From contig JAKPQU010000042.1 of the NCBI GenBank assembly GCA_029555925.1, forward strand, positions 1 through 45,772: a stretch of 45,772 bases of DNA, written 5' to 3'. Position numbers and translations under genes: made by a program. Numbering within the stretch: position 1 is the first letter of the stretch; every line of letters begins with the position of its first letter. The notes below the pieces were generated by a model. That model was given only the letters and a program-made list of their open reading frames with translations, did not search any database and was not told the origin of the DNA. This document shows positions 1-8,105 of the stretch, piece by piece. This stretch comes from Bacillota bacterium. GTDB taxonomy: Bacteria; Eremiobacterota; SpSt-956; JAKJGF01.

Positions 1-164
1 TTTTCTATAGTATTAGAAATTAAATAAGGGCTAATTTATTGTCTGTAAAACAAATTAAATAAGGCAAATTATTTTTCTTCGTAAGAGCCTGTCAGGCAGA
101 AGCTGATAAATGGTTACGAATTTACCTGTTACGGTACTAAGCAAAAATCATGAAGTGAAACACT

Positions 165-458
165 ATGGAACAAAATAAGAAAAAATTGAAAGCCGTTGCA
201 GTTAAATATGACCCTGACTCGGAAGGTGCCCCCAGAGTAATATCGAAGGGGGAAGGGTCTTTTGCGGAAAAAATAATAAATATTGCAAAAAAAGAAGGTA
301 TTAGAATACACCAGGATAAGGAAATGGTGGATTTTCTTTCAAAAGTAGACATAAATGAAGAGATACCACCCGAATTATACGAAATGGTATCCAATTTACT
401 CGCCTTTGTCTATAAACTTGATGGAGATAGAATTATTTCTAAAAAAACTGATAAGTAA
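165..458 (+). CDS. FlhB C-terminal-domain homologue (FlhX/YlqH-like)
   Basis: The 97-residue protein matches only the cytoplasmic C-terminal domain of FlhB, the flagellar export switch. Visible family features are the segment AVKYDPDSEGAPRVISKG (residues 12-29), the middle around IINIAKKEGI, and the EIPPELYEMVSNLLAFVYKL stretch (about 66-85). The N-terminal membrane domain is absent and the autocleavage motif NPTH at the start of the FlhB C-domain is not present, so the protein starts just after the usual cleavage point. Such short homologues (FlhX, YlqH) are known in other bacteria and can substitute for the cleaved FlhB piece. It is convergent with flgL. The start ATG has only a weak purine stretch upstream. 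Function is inferred from family and from the flagellar neighbours. Confidence 0.85.
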   Translation: MEQNKKKLKAVAVKYDPDSEGAPRVISKGEGSFAEKIINIAKKEGIRIHQDKEMVDFLSKVDINEEIPPELYEMVSNLLAFVYKLDGDRIISKKTDK

Positions 459-508
459 TTATCAGAGATTAATGAGAAATTTTAAAATCATAAGGCGTAG
501 TTTCACCA

Positions 509-531
509 TTCACGACTCACGACTCACTTTT
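509..531. repeat. GTGAGTC-type heptamer array
   Basis: Three TCACGAC/CTCACGA heptamers lie between the convergent ends of the FlhB-like gene and flgL. On the minus strand they read GTGAGTCGTGAGTCGTGA, the same orientation as flgL. Confidence 0.8.
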
Positions 532-540
532 CAACCTTCG

Positions 541-1761
541 CTAACTCAAATAATCCATAAGTTTCAGATTATAAATCCTTGCAGTTACATTCAATGCTCC
601 TTCAAGGGTTTTTTCATAGGCAAGCATATCTACTATGGCGCTGGCTGTATCGGTTCCTGCTTCATCCTTTATTACGCTCTTAAGAGCATTCTGAGTATTT
701 TGCAGACCAGTTTTGGCATCACTGGCTCTCTGAACAACTATACCGGTCTGTGCTCTCAGAGAAACAATGTTATTAAAAGATTTATCAATTAAATCCAGGA
801 ACTGTGGAGTTCTCGCAGGAGCATTGCCGGTATAGGTGAAATCTGTAAAATTTCCGCTCACATCTTCTATTTTTACCGGCTGTGTCACATCATCAGGCGT
901 TATTAACAGTTTCTGTCTTGCTTCATCGAATTTAGCCGTAACTCCTGCCCCTCCTGCATTGATAGTATCAACTAGATCCTGCATGTCAGTGGCGCCGGTC
1001 CAGTCTATGTCCACATTGTTTATTCTTACCACTCCTGCCGAAGGAGCCTGAATAAATGGCGGAGAACCTGCTCCGAGAAGAGTGGCAGACGTTACTGTTG
1101 ACCCCGGCATATTGATTGACCCTGTACTTGTAAGAGTGCCTGATAAAATATTATCCCTTAAACTTATCATAATTTCAAAGGGATTGGCATCATTCTGTAC
1201 CCCTCCCAGTATATCACTGCCGGGAACATTGGCCTGTATGGACAGATCTTCTCCTATTTCCCTGTTTAAATGCTGTGAATTACCGTTATAGGTTACAGAG
1301 GTAATGCGTGTACCTGTATAGGTAGCAGTAAAAGATTTTGTATCTACTGCAGTACCGGAAAATATAAATTTCCCTTCATGTTTTTGATTTGCCGTACTCA
1401 GAAAAAGTTCTATTTCTTTATCCAGTTGTGTCGCCAGGTCAGCTCTGAGTTTTGTATCGGTCTCTATATCGTTTGAAGCAGCCATACTTCTTACTCTTAT
1501 AAAGGTTTCATCCATGACACCAAGTGAACGCTCAACAGTTGCAGAATAGGCTTCCAGACTGTTTATATTTTTAACGTATTGATCGGTCTTTTCCAGATTT
1601 GAAGAGGCATCCAGGGCTCTGAACATTGCCCGCGGATCATCGGAAAGTTTTCTCAGTCTCTGACCAGAAGAAATAGAGTTTCTGAGATTGTCTAGCTTTA
1701 CATTCAGATTATTTATATTTTTCATGCTCTCTCTTGTAGCAATAGTTTCAGGAATTCTCAT
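541..1761 (-). CDS. flgL: Flagellar hook-filament junction protein FlgL
   Basis: The 406-residue protein is the second hook-associated protein (HAP3), joining FlgK to the flagellin filament; it is exported through the flagellar type III apparatus. The flagellin-like N domain is clear at residues 1-140 (MRIPETIATRESMKNI, ISSGQRLRKLSDDP, FIFSG), and the C domain at about 325-406 ends in the helix EGALNVTARIYNLKLMDYLS. The central part (about 240-300) holds a small beta-beta-alpha module, VDIDWTGATDMQDLVDTIN followed by GVTAKFDEARQKLLIT, resembling the flagellin hook IN motif; related modules occur in FlgK and FliD here. Upstream on the minus strand is AAGGAGGGG, a strong ribosome-binding site. 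It follows flgK after 230 bp that are entirely repeat sequence. Confidence 0.95.
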   Translation of the reverse strand: MRIPETIATRESMKNINNLNVKLDNLRNSISSGQRLRKLSDDPRAMFRALDASSNLEKTDQYVKNINSLEAYSATVERSLGVMDETFIRVRSMAASNDIETDTKLRADLATQLDKEIELFLSTANQKHEGKFIFSGTAVDTKSFTATYTGTRITSVTYNGNSQHLNREIGEDLSIQANVPGSDILGGVQNDANPFEIMISLRDNILSGTLTSTGSINMPGSTVTSATLLGAGSPPFIQAPSAGVVRINNVDIDWTGATDMQDLVDTINAGGAGVTAKFDEARQKLLITPDDVTQPVKIEDVSGNFTDFTYTGNAPARTPQFLDLIDKSFNNIVSLRAQTGIVVQRASDAKTGLQNTQNALKSVIKDEAGTDTASAIVDMLAYEKTLEGALNVTARIYNLKLMDYLS

Positions 1762-1779
1762 AATTTTTCACCCCTCCTT

Positions 1780-1989
1780 ATCAGTGACCAGTTATCAGTG
1801 ACCAGTTATCAGTAATCACTGAACATTTGTTGGTTATCAGTGACCGGGTTAAGTCAGTGAGCAGTTATTAGTGATCAGTTATCAGTGTTCACTGCTCATT
1901 TATCAGTTGTCAGTGACCGGGTTAAGTCAGTGAGCACTTACTATTTACCAGTTTATTACTGTTTATCAAACACTGGTCACTGGTCACTG
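1780..1989. repeat. CAGTGAC/CAGTTAT heptamer array filling the flgK-flgL gap
   Basis: Nearly the whole gap is built of heptamers such as CAGTGAC, CAGTTAT, CAGTAAT and CACTGGT. A longer unit, TCAGTGACCGGGTTAAGTCA followed by GTGAGCA, occurs twice (about 1898 and 1915 onward, and near 1839). No gene is visible. If flgK and flgL are cotranscribed, this 210-nt segment is in the mRNA between them. Confidence 0.85.
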
Positions 1990-1991
1990 TA

Positions 1992-4229
1992 TCAGACTCC
2001 CAGTTTATTAATTATCGTATCAAGTATTTCTGCCGAAACATTTATAAATCTTGACGATGCTTCAAAGGATTTCTGGAATTTTATCATATTTGCAAATTCT
2101 TCATCCAGTGATACTCCCGAAACTTCTTCCCTCAGTGCAAGGGCCTGATCCTTCGTAGAGGTATATACATCCTTTAAATCTGCAGCAGTTTCTTTTTTTG
2201 TCCCCATATCGGAAAGGAGCCCGGTCATCTGCTCCGTTGATGTCATAGGAGTACTCAGTGATAGTTCGGTCTGAAAGGTGTTTTCAAATAAGATACGGTT
2301 AAATCTATCCATCTGTGTGGGAGACAGTCGAGGATAATTACTCCTCAGAGTTTCTCCTTCCGCTGACAGGGCAGACGTAAAAACTGTGCCATCATAAAAA
2401 TCATCACTTTTAATTACATTATTTAAACCGTTCATGAGTATTGTTTTATTTCCGTCACTCATTTGTGTGCCGGGAACCCAGGCTGTTACAATAGCCTGAG
2501 ATTGGCCATCCAGGAAAGAATATATTCTTCCTTCCTGTGTGGCAGGACTTCCTGAATTGGTCTGAAGAGCCGTAAGGAAACTCTGCCAGTCTTTTATTTC
2601 ACTTTTACTTAACTGATTGCCCATAATCTTCTCATTGCCGACAGTCGAGATATTACGTGCATTCTGACTGTCTCCTGCAGAAGGTGTGCTTATGCTTCCG
2701 GCAGACATAGATGAAAAACCTGTAATAAAATTGCCTGTCAGATCCTGAATATATACGGAACCGGGAGGTGTATAAGGAGCGGGAGCCCCTACTGTAATGT
2801 TTGTTCCATCTCCTGTTGTCGTATCTCTTGTAAGGGTTAATTTTTGATTTGTTATATCGAAAGAAGCCGTAATACCTCCATAGGTGGAATTAATATTATT
2901 AATTATTGTTGAAAGACTTTCTCCGTCATTCCAGTTAACTGTTCTGCTGTTAAGAGTACCTGTTTCATCATAATAGCTTATACCTATAGTACCGGTAGCG
3001 GAAGGGGCAGTCATAAATGCAGTGGCAGGATTCTGGTTGAGAGCTATGGCACTGTTTATGGTAGAACCGGGAGCAGACATCTGAACAGAACTGGTAAGAG
3101 TTCCTACCGCAGCAGCTATTCTACCGGGAGCATTGAGTATTTCATCTGAAATTTCAATATTCCCTGCATTATTTGTCTGTGGTGGAACAGCAGTCATATC
3201 TAGCTTATTTTTAAAAAATGGTATGCCTGTATTACCTGATGCATCATAGCCATTTTCATGTATGAGATTTACTTTTTCCATAAAGGTTCTTGCCAGAGAG
3301 TCCAGTTTATCGGTATATTCAGGAAGGATTTCATCCCTCATCTCAAGTATGGCATCCAGTTTACCGTTATTTATCTTATCAACCTTTCTTCCCGTACTGT
3401 CAATTCCGTATAAAAGGTTATTGTCACCTGTGCCTATACTGTGTCTTATATTCCCGTCACTGTCTATATTCAGAGGAAAGGAGTGGTTGTCACTTACAAC
3501 AGGATTTGAGCCGACATAGATAGTCAGGGATTTTGTCTCTGTATTTTCATAGGCTCTGAAATCCACAATCTCAGACAGATCATCCATAAGTCTTGCTCTT
3601 TCATCCTGAAGATCTGCGTAGCCTCCTCCTCCTTTTGCACTGAGATTGACTATTTTTGTATTAAGAGCAGCCAGTTTTTCTGTTATTTCATTTATATCCT
3701 TGATTGTATTGGTTAGTTCAAGAGATATTCTATTAGTTACTTCTTTAAGTCCATTGCTTGCTTCATTGAAAGAATCCGTAATACCTAATGCATCCTGTAT
3801 TATTTGCTGTCTCCTTGATGTATCAAGGGCATTATTGGTAAGATCCTGGAAGCTGTTTAAAAAACCGGATATTTTTGTACGGATTCCTGATGTTTCAGAT
3901 GTAAGATCTGTGTTGAAGATAACCTCTACCTGAGATAAATAATCCTCTTTTGCCTTCTGTGAACCAAGTTTTGTATTTTCAGAACGATAGAAAAGATCCA
4001 GATATTCGTCTCTATATCTTATGATCGCATTGATTCTTACTCCTGCACCGCCAGTATTGAGTTTTGAATCATAATTTGTGACACCTGAAATTATATTTGA
4101 TGAAACATCAACTGCCTGACGGGAATATCCTTCAGTATTTGCATTGGATATATTATGACCTGTTCTCTCCAGGGCAACTCTGCTGGCTCTTATACCGGAA
4201 GAACCTATTTCTATTCCCAAAAAGCTCAT
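1992..4229 (-). CDS. flgK: Flagellar hook-associated protein FlgK
   Basis: The 745-residue protein is HAP1, the first hook-filament junction protein. The N-terminus MSFLGIEIGSSGIRASRVALERTGHNISNANTEGYSRQ is the standard FlgK rod/hook signature (quoted in parts: GIRASRVALERTGHNIS, NANTEGYSRQ). The C-terminus EEFANMIKFQKSFEASSRF, VSAEILDTIINKLGV is the matching coiled-coil tail. The centre is longer than in a minimal FlgK and includes an IN-like module near residues 408-470 (NWNDGESLSTIINNIN, GGITASFDITNQKLTLT). The start is supported by GGAAGGGGA upstream. It lies downstream of flgN and flgM and upstream of flgL, the usual order. Confidence is high from both conserved ends. Confidence 0.95.
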   Translation of the reverse strand: MSFLGIEIGSSGIRASRVALERTGHNISNANTEGYSRQAVDVSSNIISGVTNYDSKLNTGGAGVRINAIIRYRDEYLDLFYRSENTKLGSQKAKEDYLSQVEVIFNTDLTSETSGIRTKISGFLNSFQDLTNNALDTSRRQQIIQDALGITDSFNEASNGLKEVTNRISLELTNTIKDINEITEKLAALNTKIVNLSAKGGGGYADLQDERARLMDDLSEIVDFRAYENTETKSLTIYVGSNPVVSDNHSFPLNIDSDGNIRHSIGTGDNNLLYGIDSTGRKVDKINNGKLDAILEMRDEILPEYTDKLDSLARTFMEKVNLIHENGYDASGNTGIPFFKNKLDMTAVPPQTNNAGNIEISDEILNAPGRIAAAVGTLTSSVQMSAPGSTINSAIALNQNPATAFMTAPSATGTIGISYYDETGTLNSRTVNWNDGESLSTIINNINSTYGGITASFDITNQKLTLTRDTTTGDGTNITVGAPAPYTPPGSVYIQDLTGNFITGFSSMSAGSISTPSAGDSQNARNISTVGNEKIMGNQLSKSEIKDWQSFLTALQTNSGSPATQEGRIYSFLDGQSQAIVTAWVPGTQMSDGNKTILMNGLNNVIKSDDFYDGTVFTSALSAEGETLRSNYPRLSPTQMDRFNRILFENTFQTELSLSTPMTSTEQMTGLLSDMGTKKETAADLKDVYTSTKDQALALREEVSGVSLDEEFANMIKFQKSFEASSRFINVSAEILDTIINKLGV

Positions 4230-4244
4230 ATAATCATCCCCTTC

Positions 4245-4313
4245 CGTTACGCGACATAGTATGTAACAGATGATTACATACTTCCCGTCACGCGTTACGC
4301 GTTACGCGTCACG
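4245..4313. repeat. CGTNACG heptamers flanking an AT-rich hairpin
   Basis: CGTTACGCG at 4245-4253 and four heptamers CGTCACG, CGTTACG, CGTTACG, CGTCACG at 4286-4313 flank a perfect hairpin: AGTATGTAA (4258-4266), a 7-nt loop, TTACATACT (4274-4282). This is the heptamer-hairpin-heptamer plan seen elsewhere, here with an AT-rich core between flgN and flgK. Confidence 0.85.
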
Positions 4314-4316
4314 AAT

Positions 4317-4820
4317 TTATACTTTTTTCTGAAATAAAATACTTATACCTCCGCCTGCAGCATTTAATTTTCCTGATGATGAGTAGGTAGAAGTATCTTC
4401 AGAAAGGGTTCTCATTTTTTTGATATAAAAAGAAGAAAAATCAAGATATTTCTTGATTAATGTAGCATTAATTTTATTTATTCTGACAATTTTACTACAG
4501 ATAAGCTTTAAATTAAAACGAAGTTCTTGAAACTTATCTCTGTAAGGTGGCGGAAGAGCATTACAAATTTCTCTTAAAGGCAGAATAGAATTATCTTTAC
4601 AAAGTCCGCTTGATAGATTCTGTTGCAGCTGATATCCTTCTTTTTCTAGGTCTTCTATATGATTTAAAAGCTTCTGTTTTTCCTCTGTTATTTCTTCCAG
4701 TCTGTTAACTTCTCTTCTTATTAAAATCTGTCTTTCTTCGGAAAGAAGATCTCCAAGAGAATTATAGGAAGAAAGTAATCTGCATAGATAGTCATGAAAA
4801 TCCTTTACCTGTTTTTCCAT
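4317..4820 (-). CDS. flgN: Flagellar export chaperone FlgN-like protein
   Basis: The roughly 167-residue protein is helical and charged (DFHDYLCRLLSSYNSLGDLLSEERQILIRREVNRLEEITEEKQKLLNHIEDLE), the pattern of FlgN, the chaperone that delivers FlgK and FlgL to the export gate; the quoted helix spans about residues 6-60 and is given here in outline only. Its place directly between flgM and flgK supports this. I chose the ATG at 4820 (MEKQVKDF) because GGGGGAAGG lies just upstream; an upstream TTG at 4844 would add eight residues but has a poorer site. Sequence identity in this family is low, so assignment rests on size, helix pattern and operon position. Confidence 0.8.
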   Translation of the reverse strand: MEKQVKDFHDYLCRLLSSYNSLGDLLSEERQILIRREVNRLEEITEEKQKLLNHIEDLEKEGYQLQQNLSSGLCKDNSILPLREICNALPPPYRDKFQELRFNLKLICSKIVRINKINATLIKKYLDFSSFYIKKMRTLSEDTSTYSSSGKLNAAGGGISILFQKKV

Positions 4821-4896
4821 GGTTCCTTCCCCCTGTTCCTTCAATATAAATCAAAGGAATATTCACATGTTTCCCCGATGGAGGAAGGCTCTATAT

Positions 4897-5199
4897 TTAA
4901 ATACCGAAACTCTTTAGCATTTTTTCTGCTACTTTCTCCCCGGGAATATTGTAATTATTAGTCTGGATCTGGCTCTGAATCTGGTTTACCTTATCCTGTC
5001 TGATATCAGGAACTTCATCCAGGGCAACTCTGGCATTCTTAAATTGCTGTGCCTGATTTGAAATCGTTAGAGCCTGTTTCTCCGACTGAAGTTTTTCTGT
5101 TTCCTTTGTTCCCCTGTCATCAGTCTGTTTTTGCTGGGCAACCCTGTTTACGTCGGTCTGCTTGGTTATATCAAATTGATTGCTTCTTATTTTATCCAT
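4897..5199 (-). CDS. flgM: Anti-sigma-28 factor FlgM
   Basis: The 100-residue protein has a low-complexity, Gln/Lys-rich N-terminal half and a C-terminal half with the FlgM signature: ALDEVPDIRQDKVNQIQSQI at about 59-78 then NNYNIPGEKVAEKMLKSF. FlgM holds sigma-28 (FliA) inactive until the hook is finished and is then exported, releasing late flagellar transcription. It is the first gene of a flgM-flgN-flgK-flgL run, with GGGAGGTGG as ribosome-binding site and a sigma-28-like promoter about 50 bp upstream, giving the usual feedback arrangement in which FlgM limits its own synthesis. Sigma-28 itself is not in the window. Confidence 0.93.
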   Translation of the reverse strand: MDKIRSNQFDITKQTDVNRVAQQKQTDDRGTKETEKLQSEKQALTISNQAQQFKNARVALDEVPDIRQDKVNQIQSQIQTNNYNIPGEKVAEKMLKSFGI

Positions 5200-5562
5200 T
5201 ATTCTCCACCTCCCACCGCTTCCCGGATTTATTTATTCTATATTATATATCGGCAGAAAGGTAATTTTAATTTATACCTGTCTGAAAGATATTTAAACTT
5301 TTTTTATCCGGTACCGGTAGATAGCCTTTTTTACAACAGGTAGATTCACTTTTAATGGAAATTGCAATTGATTTAATAAATCTATCAATCGATTATGGTG
5401 TCCGGTGATGGGTTAAGAAGATCCAAAAACCATAATCTGAAATATTTATATGTAAAATCACCTGTCACTTTTTAACGCAATTTATGTTGTCTTTATTTCA
5501 TAATATCATAAATTACTGTAAATTGCTATATTTCTGTTTTAAACACAATCACGTATCACATA
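5200..5562. other. Intergenic region flgM-fliM
   Basis: Besides the sigma-28-like promoter, the 363-bp gap holds a palindrome CCGGTACCGG near 5309-5318 (the 12-mer CCGGTACCGGTA recurs at 41225-41236) and, next to fliM, a degenerate heptamer run. No ORF or RNA gene is evident. Confidence 0.6.
5247..5274 (-). promoter_or_regulatory. Sigma-28 (FliA)-type promoter for flgM operon
   Basis: On the minus strand TAAATTAA and GCCGATAT are separated by 12 bp; the FliA consensus is TAAAGTTT, 11 bp, GCCGATAA. The -10 element ends about 48 bp before the flgM start codon. The spacing is one base longer than ideal. Confidence 0.6.
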
Positions 5563-5566
5563 TCAG
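5544..5566. repeat. Degenerate TGATACG heptamers overlapping fliM stop
   Basis: On the minus strand the end of fliM reads GCC TGA TATGTGATACGTGATTGTG: three TGA-led heptamers, the first TGA being the fliM stop codon. Confidence 0.65.
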
Positions 5567-6633
5567 GCTCCATAATAATCAAATTGATTGAACGATATTT
5601 CTTCTTTTACTTCTTCCACAATGGATGTAACCTGCATACCTATATTATCACCGTTTAAACCTGGGCGCCCCAGGAATTTTGAAACACCCATCAGCTTTAT
5701 TTCAAGTTCATCGTAAACACCTTTGTTAAGACATATAACATTACCATGCTTGAGGCCAAGCAATTCATTCAGAGATATTTCAGAATTACCAAGTTCTACT
5801 ACTGCAGGTATGGGAAGGGTTTCAAGTAATTTCTTTCTATAAGAAAAAGCATCCCCATCCATAGGCATTTTATCCTTGGAAGACCATAAATCACTGGAAC
5901 TGAATCTGGAAAGTATCGGTTCTATTACTCCATACGGAATACATACACTCATAATGCCGCTGCTTTCGGCTATTCTGATTTCGAAGGTACCGAGTAGAAC
6001 TGTTTCTTTAGGAGAAGCAATCCTGGGCAAAAACATAGGATTACATTCTATAATTTCTATTTTAGGAGTAATCTCAATCACATTGGACCACGATTCTTTA
6101 AACACCGAAAGTACCTTAAGTATTAAACCTTCTATAAGGGATCTTTCCAGATCCGTAAGTTCTCTCTCTTTTGTAAGACTCCATCCCGGGCCTCCCAGCA
6201 GTTTATCTATGGCAGTAAATATAACAGAGAGATTAAATTGAATAATAGAACTGCCTGTAAGAGGTTCCAGGCTGAAAACAGTATTTACGGAACTCACTAC
6301 AATGGATTTTGAGTATTCTTCATAGGTCATCTGATCAACTGATGCCACTTCCACATCTACCTTTGCTTTGAGGTAGACAGAGAGGGCAGTGCTTGCAAGA
6401 CGTGCAAATATATCATTTATGGCATGGGCTGCGTGTATATGATAACGAGAAAATTTTTCAGGAATTCTGAAATCATAGGTCTTTATCTTATGGGATGAAG
6501 CTTTATCTTTTGATTTTTCAATGACTTTATCTTCCGATATTTTCTCAGGTTCCACCTGTCTGGCTACGCCTGTAGTCTGAGAAAGATCTGAGATTAACTG
6601 GTTAATTTCAGCCTGAGTAAGAACTTCAGCCAT
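5563..6633 (-). CDS. fliM: Flagellar motor switch protein FliM
   Basis: The 356-residue protein is the C-ring switch component that binds phospho-CheY and FliG. It begins MAEVLTQAEINQLISDL, the N-terminal CheY-binding motif (family form LSQEEIDALL). The middle domain has YDFRIPEKFSRYHIHAAHA and VEVASVDQMTYEEYSKSI (about 53-115) and GGPG near 147; the C-terminal SpoA/FliN-like domain (about 275-345) ends in LKHGNVICLNKGV and IGMQVTSI. Length is typical. No fliN or fliG is adjacent, and the gene is next to flgI, an unusual pairing. No Shine-Dalgarno sequence precedes the ATG; the upstream DNA is an 8-bp-type repeat ending AGCTAAATTATG. The stop codon lies in a degenerate heptamer array. Confidence 0.93.
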   Translation of the reverse strand: MAEVLTQAEINQLISDLSQTTGVARQVEPEKISEDKVIEKSKDKASSHKIKTYDFRIPEKFSRYHIHAAHAINDIFARLASTALSVYLKAKVDVEVASVDQMTYEEYSKSIVVSSVNTVFSLEPLTGSSIIQFNLSVIFTAIDKLLGGPGWSLTKERELTDLERSLIEGLILKVLSVFKESWSNVIEITPKIEIIECNPMFLPRIASPKETVLLGTFEIRIAESSGIMSVCIPYGVIEPILSRFSSSDLWSSKDKMPMDGDAFSYRKKLLETLPIPAVVELGNSEISLNELLGLKHGNVICLNKGVYDELEIKLMGVSKFLGRPGLNGDNIGMQVTSIVEEVKEEISFNQFDYYGA

Positions 6634-6639
6634 AATTTA

Positions 6640-6736
6640 GCTGTCAGCTTTTCAGCTATCAGCCTTTTCACCTCAATTCAGCAATTCAGCAATTCAGCAA
6701 TTTAGCACTTCAGCACTTCAGCACTTCAGCACTTCA
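6640..6736. repeat. 8-bp tandem repeats (TGAATTGC/TGAAGTGC) between flgI and fliM
   Basis: On the plus strand units of CAATTCAG and CACTTCAG repeat every 8 bp (6674-6736), preceded by looser AGCTGTCAGC/AGCTATCAGC repeats that run up to the fliM start codon. A sister array lies before RNase D at 21628-21690. On the minus strand each unit contains TGA, so all three frames are stopped within 24 nt. Confidence 0.8.
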
Positions 6737-6745
6737 ACTGACATG

Positions 6746-7858
6746 CTATATAATTTCTACAGTACCCTGAAGAGCTCCTGCTTCTTTCAAAGCCTGAAGT
6801 ATGGCTATTAAATCCCTTGGTGTAGCACCTATAGCATTCAAAGCATCCACCACTTGCTGTAATGTTGTATTTTCAGATAAATAGAGTAATTTTTTTGTTT
6901 CTTCCTTTACCTGTATATTTGTCTCCTGAACTGTCTGTGTTGTACCTGAAGATAAAGGAGGAGGTTGAGAAACTCCGGGAGTTACTTTGATAATAACAGT
7001 AATATTTCCATGAGATATTGCTACAGGAGAAAGTTTTATATCTTTATTTATAACGACTGTTCCTGTTCTTTCATTTATTACTACCTTTGCCAGTTCGTCA
7101 GGCACAAGGGTAAGTTCTTCTATACGGGCAATGAATTCTACTGTCTGATCCTGATATTCAGCAGGAATATTAATCCTGATAGTGCCCGGGTCAAGCGCTT
7201 TTGCCGTGTTCGGGGCAAAAGTCATATTAATAGCTTCCGCCATTCTTTGAGCAGTCGTAAAGTCAGGTTCCAGAAGGGAAAGCAACAGCTCATTACCTCT
7301 GGCCAGAGGTGTTTTGAAATCCTGATTTATAAGTCCTCCATCGGGAACTCTTCCTACTACAGGGTGATTTTTTGTGATTTTATTTCCTCCTCCCCCTGTG
7401 GCATTAAAGCCTCCTATGGAAACATGACCCTGGGCAGAACCGTACACATTCCCATCTGCACCGCTCAGTGGTGTGAACAGTAATACTCCCCCCTGAATAC
7501 TTGTAGCATCCCCCAGGGATGCAGCAGTCACATCTATTGTATCTCCGTTCTTTGCAAAGGGCGGCAGTTCTGCCGTAACTATAACTGCTGCCACATTTTT
7601 AGAGTTCATCTGCTCTTTCGTAAGGCCAATACCAAATTTATTCAACATATTTGAAATTGATTTGGCGGTCATTATTGTCCTTGTACTGTCACCTGTACCT
7701 GCAAGACCGATTACAAGACCGTAACCTATGAGCTGATTGTTTGCTATACCTGCTACTTTGGCTACATCTTTTATTCTCACAGATACTTCGGCAGAAGAAG
7801 AAGATATATAGAAGGCAAAAATAAGAGATATAATCAGAAAAAATCTAACAATTTTCAT
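6746..7858 (-). CDS. flgI: Flagellar P-ring protein FlgI
   Basis: The 370-residue protein forms the periplasmic P-ring, the bushing of the flagellar rod in the peptidoglycan layer. It has a Sec signal peptide (positively charged MKIVR, hydrophobic FFLIISLIFAFYIS, Ala-containing cleavage site near residue 23). Family blocks follow: VRIKDVAKVAGIANNQLIGY, GLVIGLAGTGDST, NVAAVIVTAELPPFAKNGD, NPFVNG-equivalent central region, and a C-terminal LNAIGATPRDLIAILQALKEAGAL. The start is fixed by AAAGGAGAA 8 nt upstream. FlgI implies an outer-membrane-bearing cell. The usual partners flgH (L-ring) and flgJ are not in the window. It is downstream of a TPR protein and followed by repeats and fliM. Confidence 0.96.
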   Translation of the reverse strand: MKIVRFFLIISLIFAFYISSSSAEVSVRIKDVAKVAGIANNQLIGYGLVIGLAGTGDSTRTIMTAKSISNMLNKFGIGLTKEQMNSKNVAAVIVTAELPPFAKNGDTIDVTAASLGDATSIQGGVLLFTPLSGADGNVYGSAQGHVSIGGFNATGGGGNKITKNHPVVGRVPDGGLINQDFKTPLARGNELLLSLLEPDFTTAQRMAEAINMTFAPNTAKALDPGTIRINIPAEYQDQTVEFIARIEELTLVPDELAKVVINERTGTVVINKDIKLSPVAISHGNITVIIKVTPGVSQPPPLSSGTTQTVQETNIQVKEETKKLLYLSENTTLQQVVDALNAIGATPRDLIAILQALKEAGALQGTVEII

Positions 7859-7881
7859 TGTATATTCTCCTTTAATTAAAT

Positions 7882-7914
7882 CGTGACGCGTAACGCGTAA
7901 CGCGTGACGCGAGG
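7882..7914. repeat. CGTNACG heptamer array upstream of flgI
   Basis: Units CGTGACG, CGTAACG, CGTAACG, CGTGACG then CGAGG. On the minus strand it lies about 25 bp before the flgI start, followed by ATTTAATTAAAGGAG. Each heptamer is itself a palindrome around its centre base. Confidence 0.85.
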
Positions 7915-8045
7915 AAAGAGACGATTAATAAAATTCTATTCCTTATCTATAAAATAACATTTTCATTGACATCAAAACTATCCTTCTTTAGGACTAAATT
8001 CTATGTCATAAGGGTCTATTTTTTTTGAGCGGAGGATTAATTCTG

Positions 8046-8105
8046 AGAAGTGAAAAGTGAAATGGGAATTTTACACGTCACGCATTACGCATCACGCATC
8101 ACCCT
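8046..8105. repeat. Composite heptamer element overlapping the end of the TPR-like gene
   Basis: Read on the minus strand: GTGATGCGTGATGCGTAATGCG (given in part), then GTGTAAAATTCCCA, then TTTCACTTTTCACTTCTCA in opposite sense. The first TGA is the stop codon of the upstream gene at 8092. Confidence 0.8.

Noticed and set aside
82..109. Sigma-28 promoter before the FlhB-like gene (GCTGATAA)
   Set aside because: The -10 is plausible but the matching -35 region (TAAGAGCC) is poor and spacing is off.
1780..1989. CRISPR array
   Set aside because: Units are 7 bp with no 20-40 bp unique spacers, and no cas genes are present.
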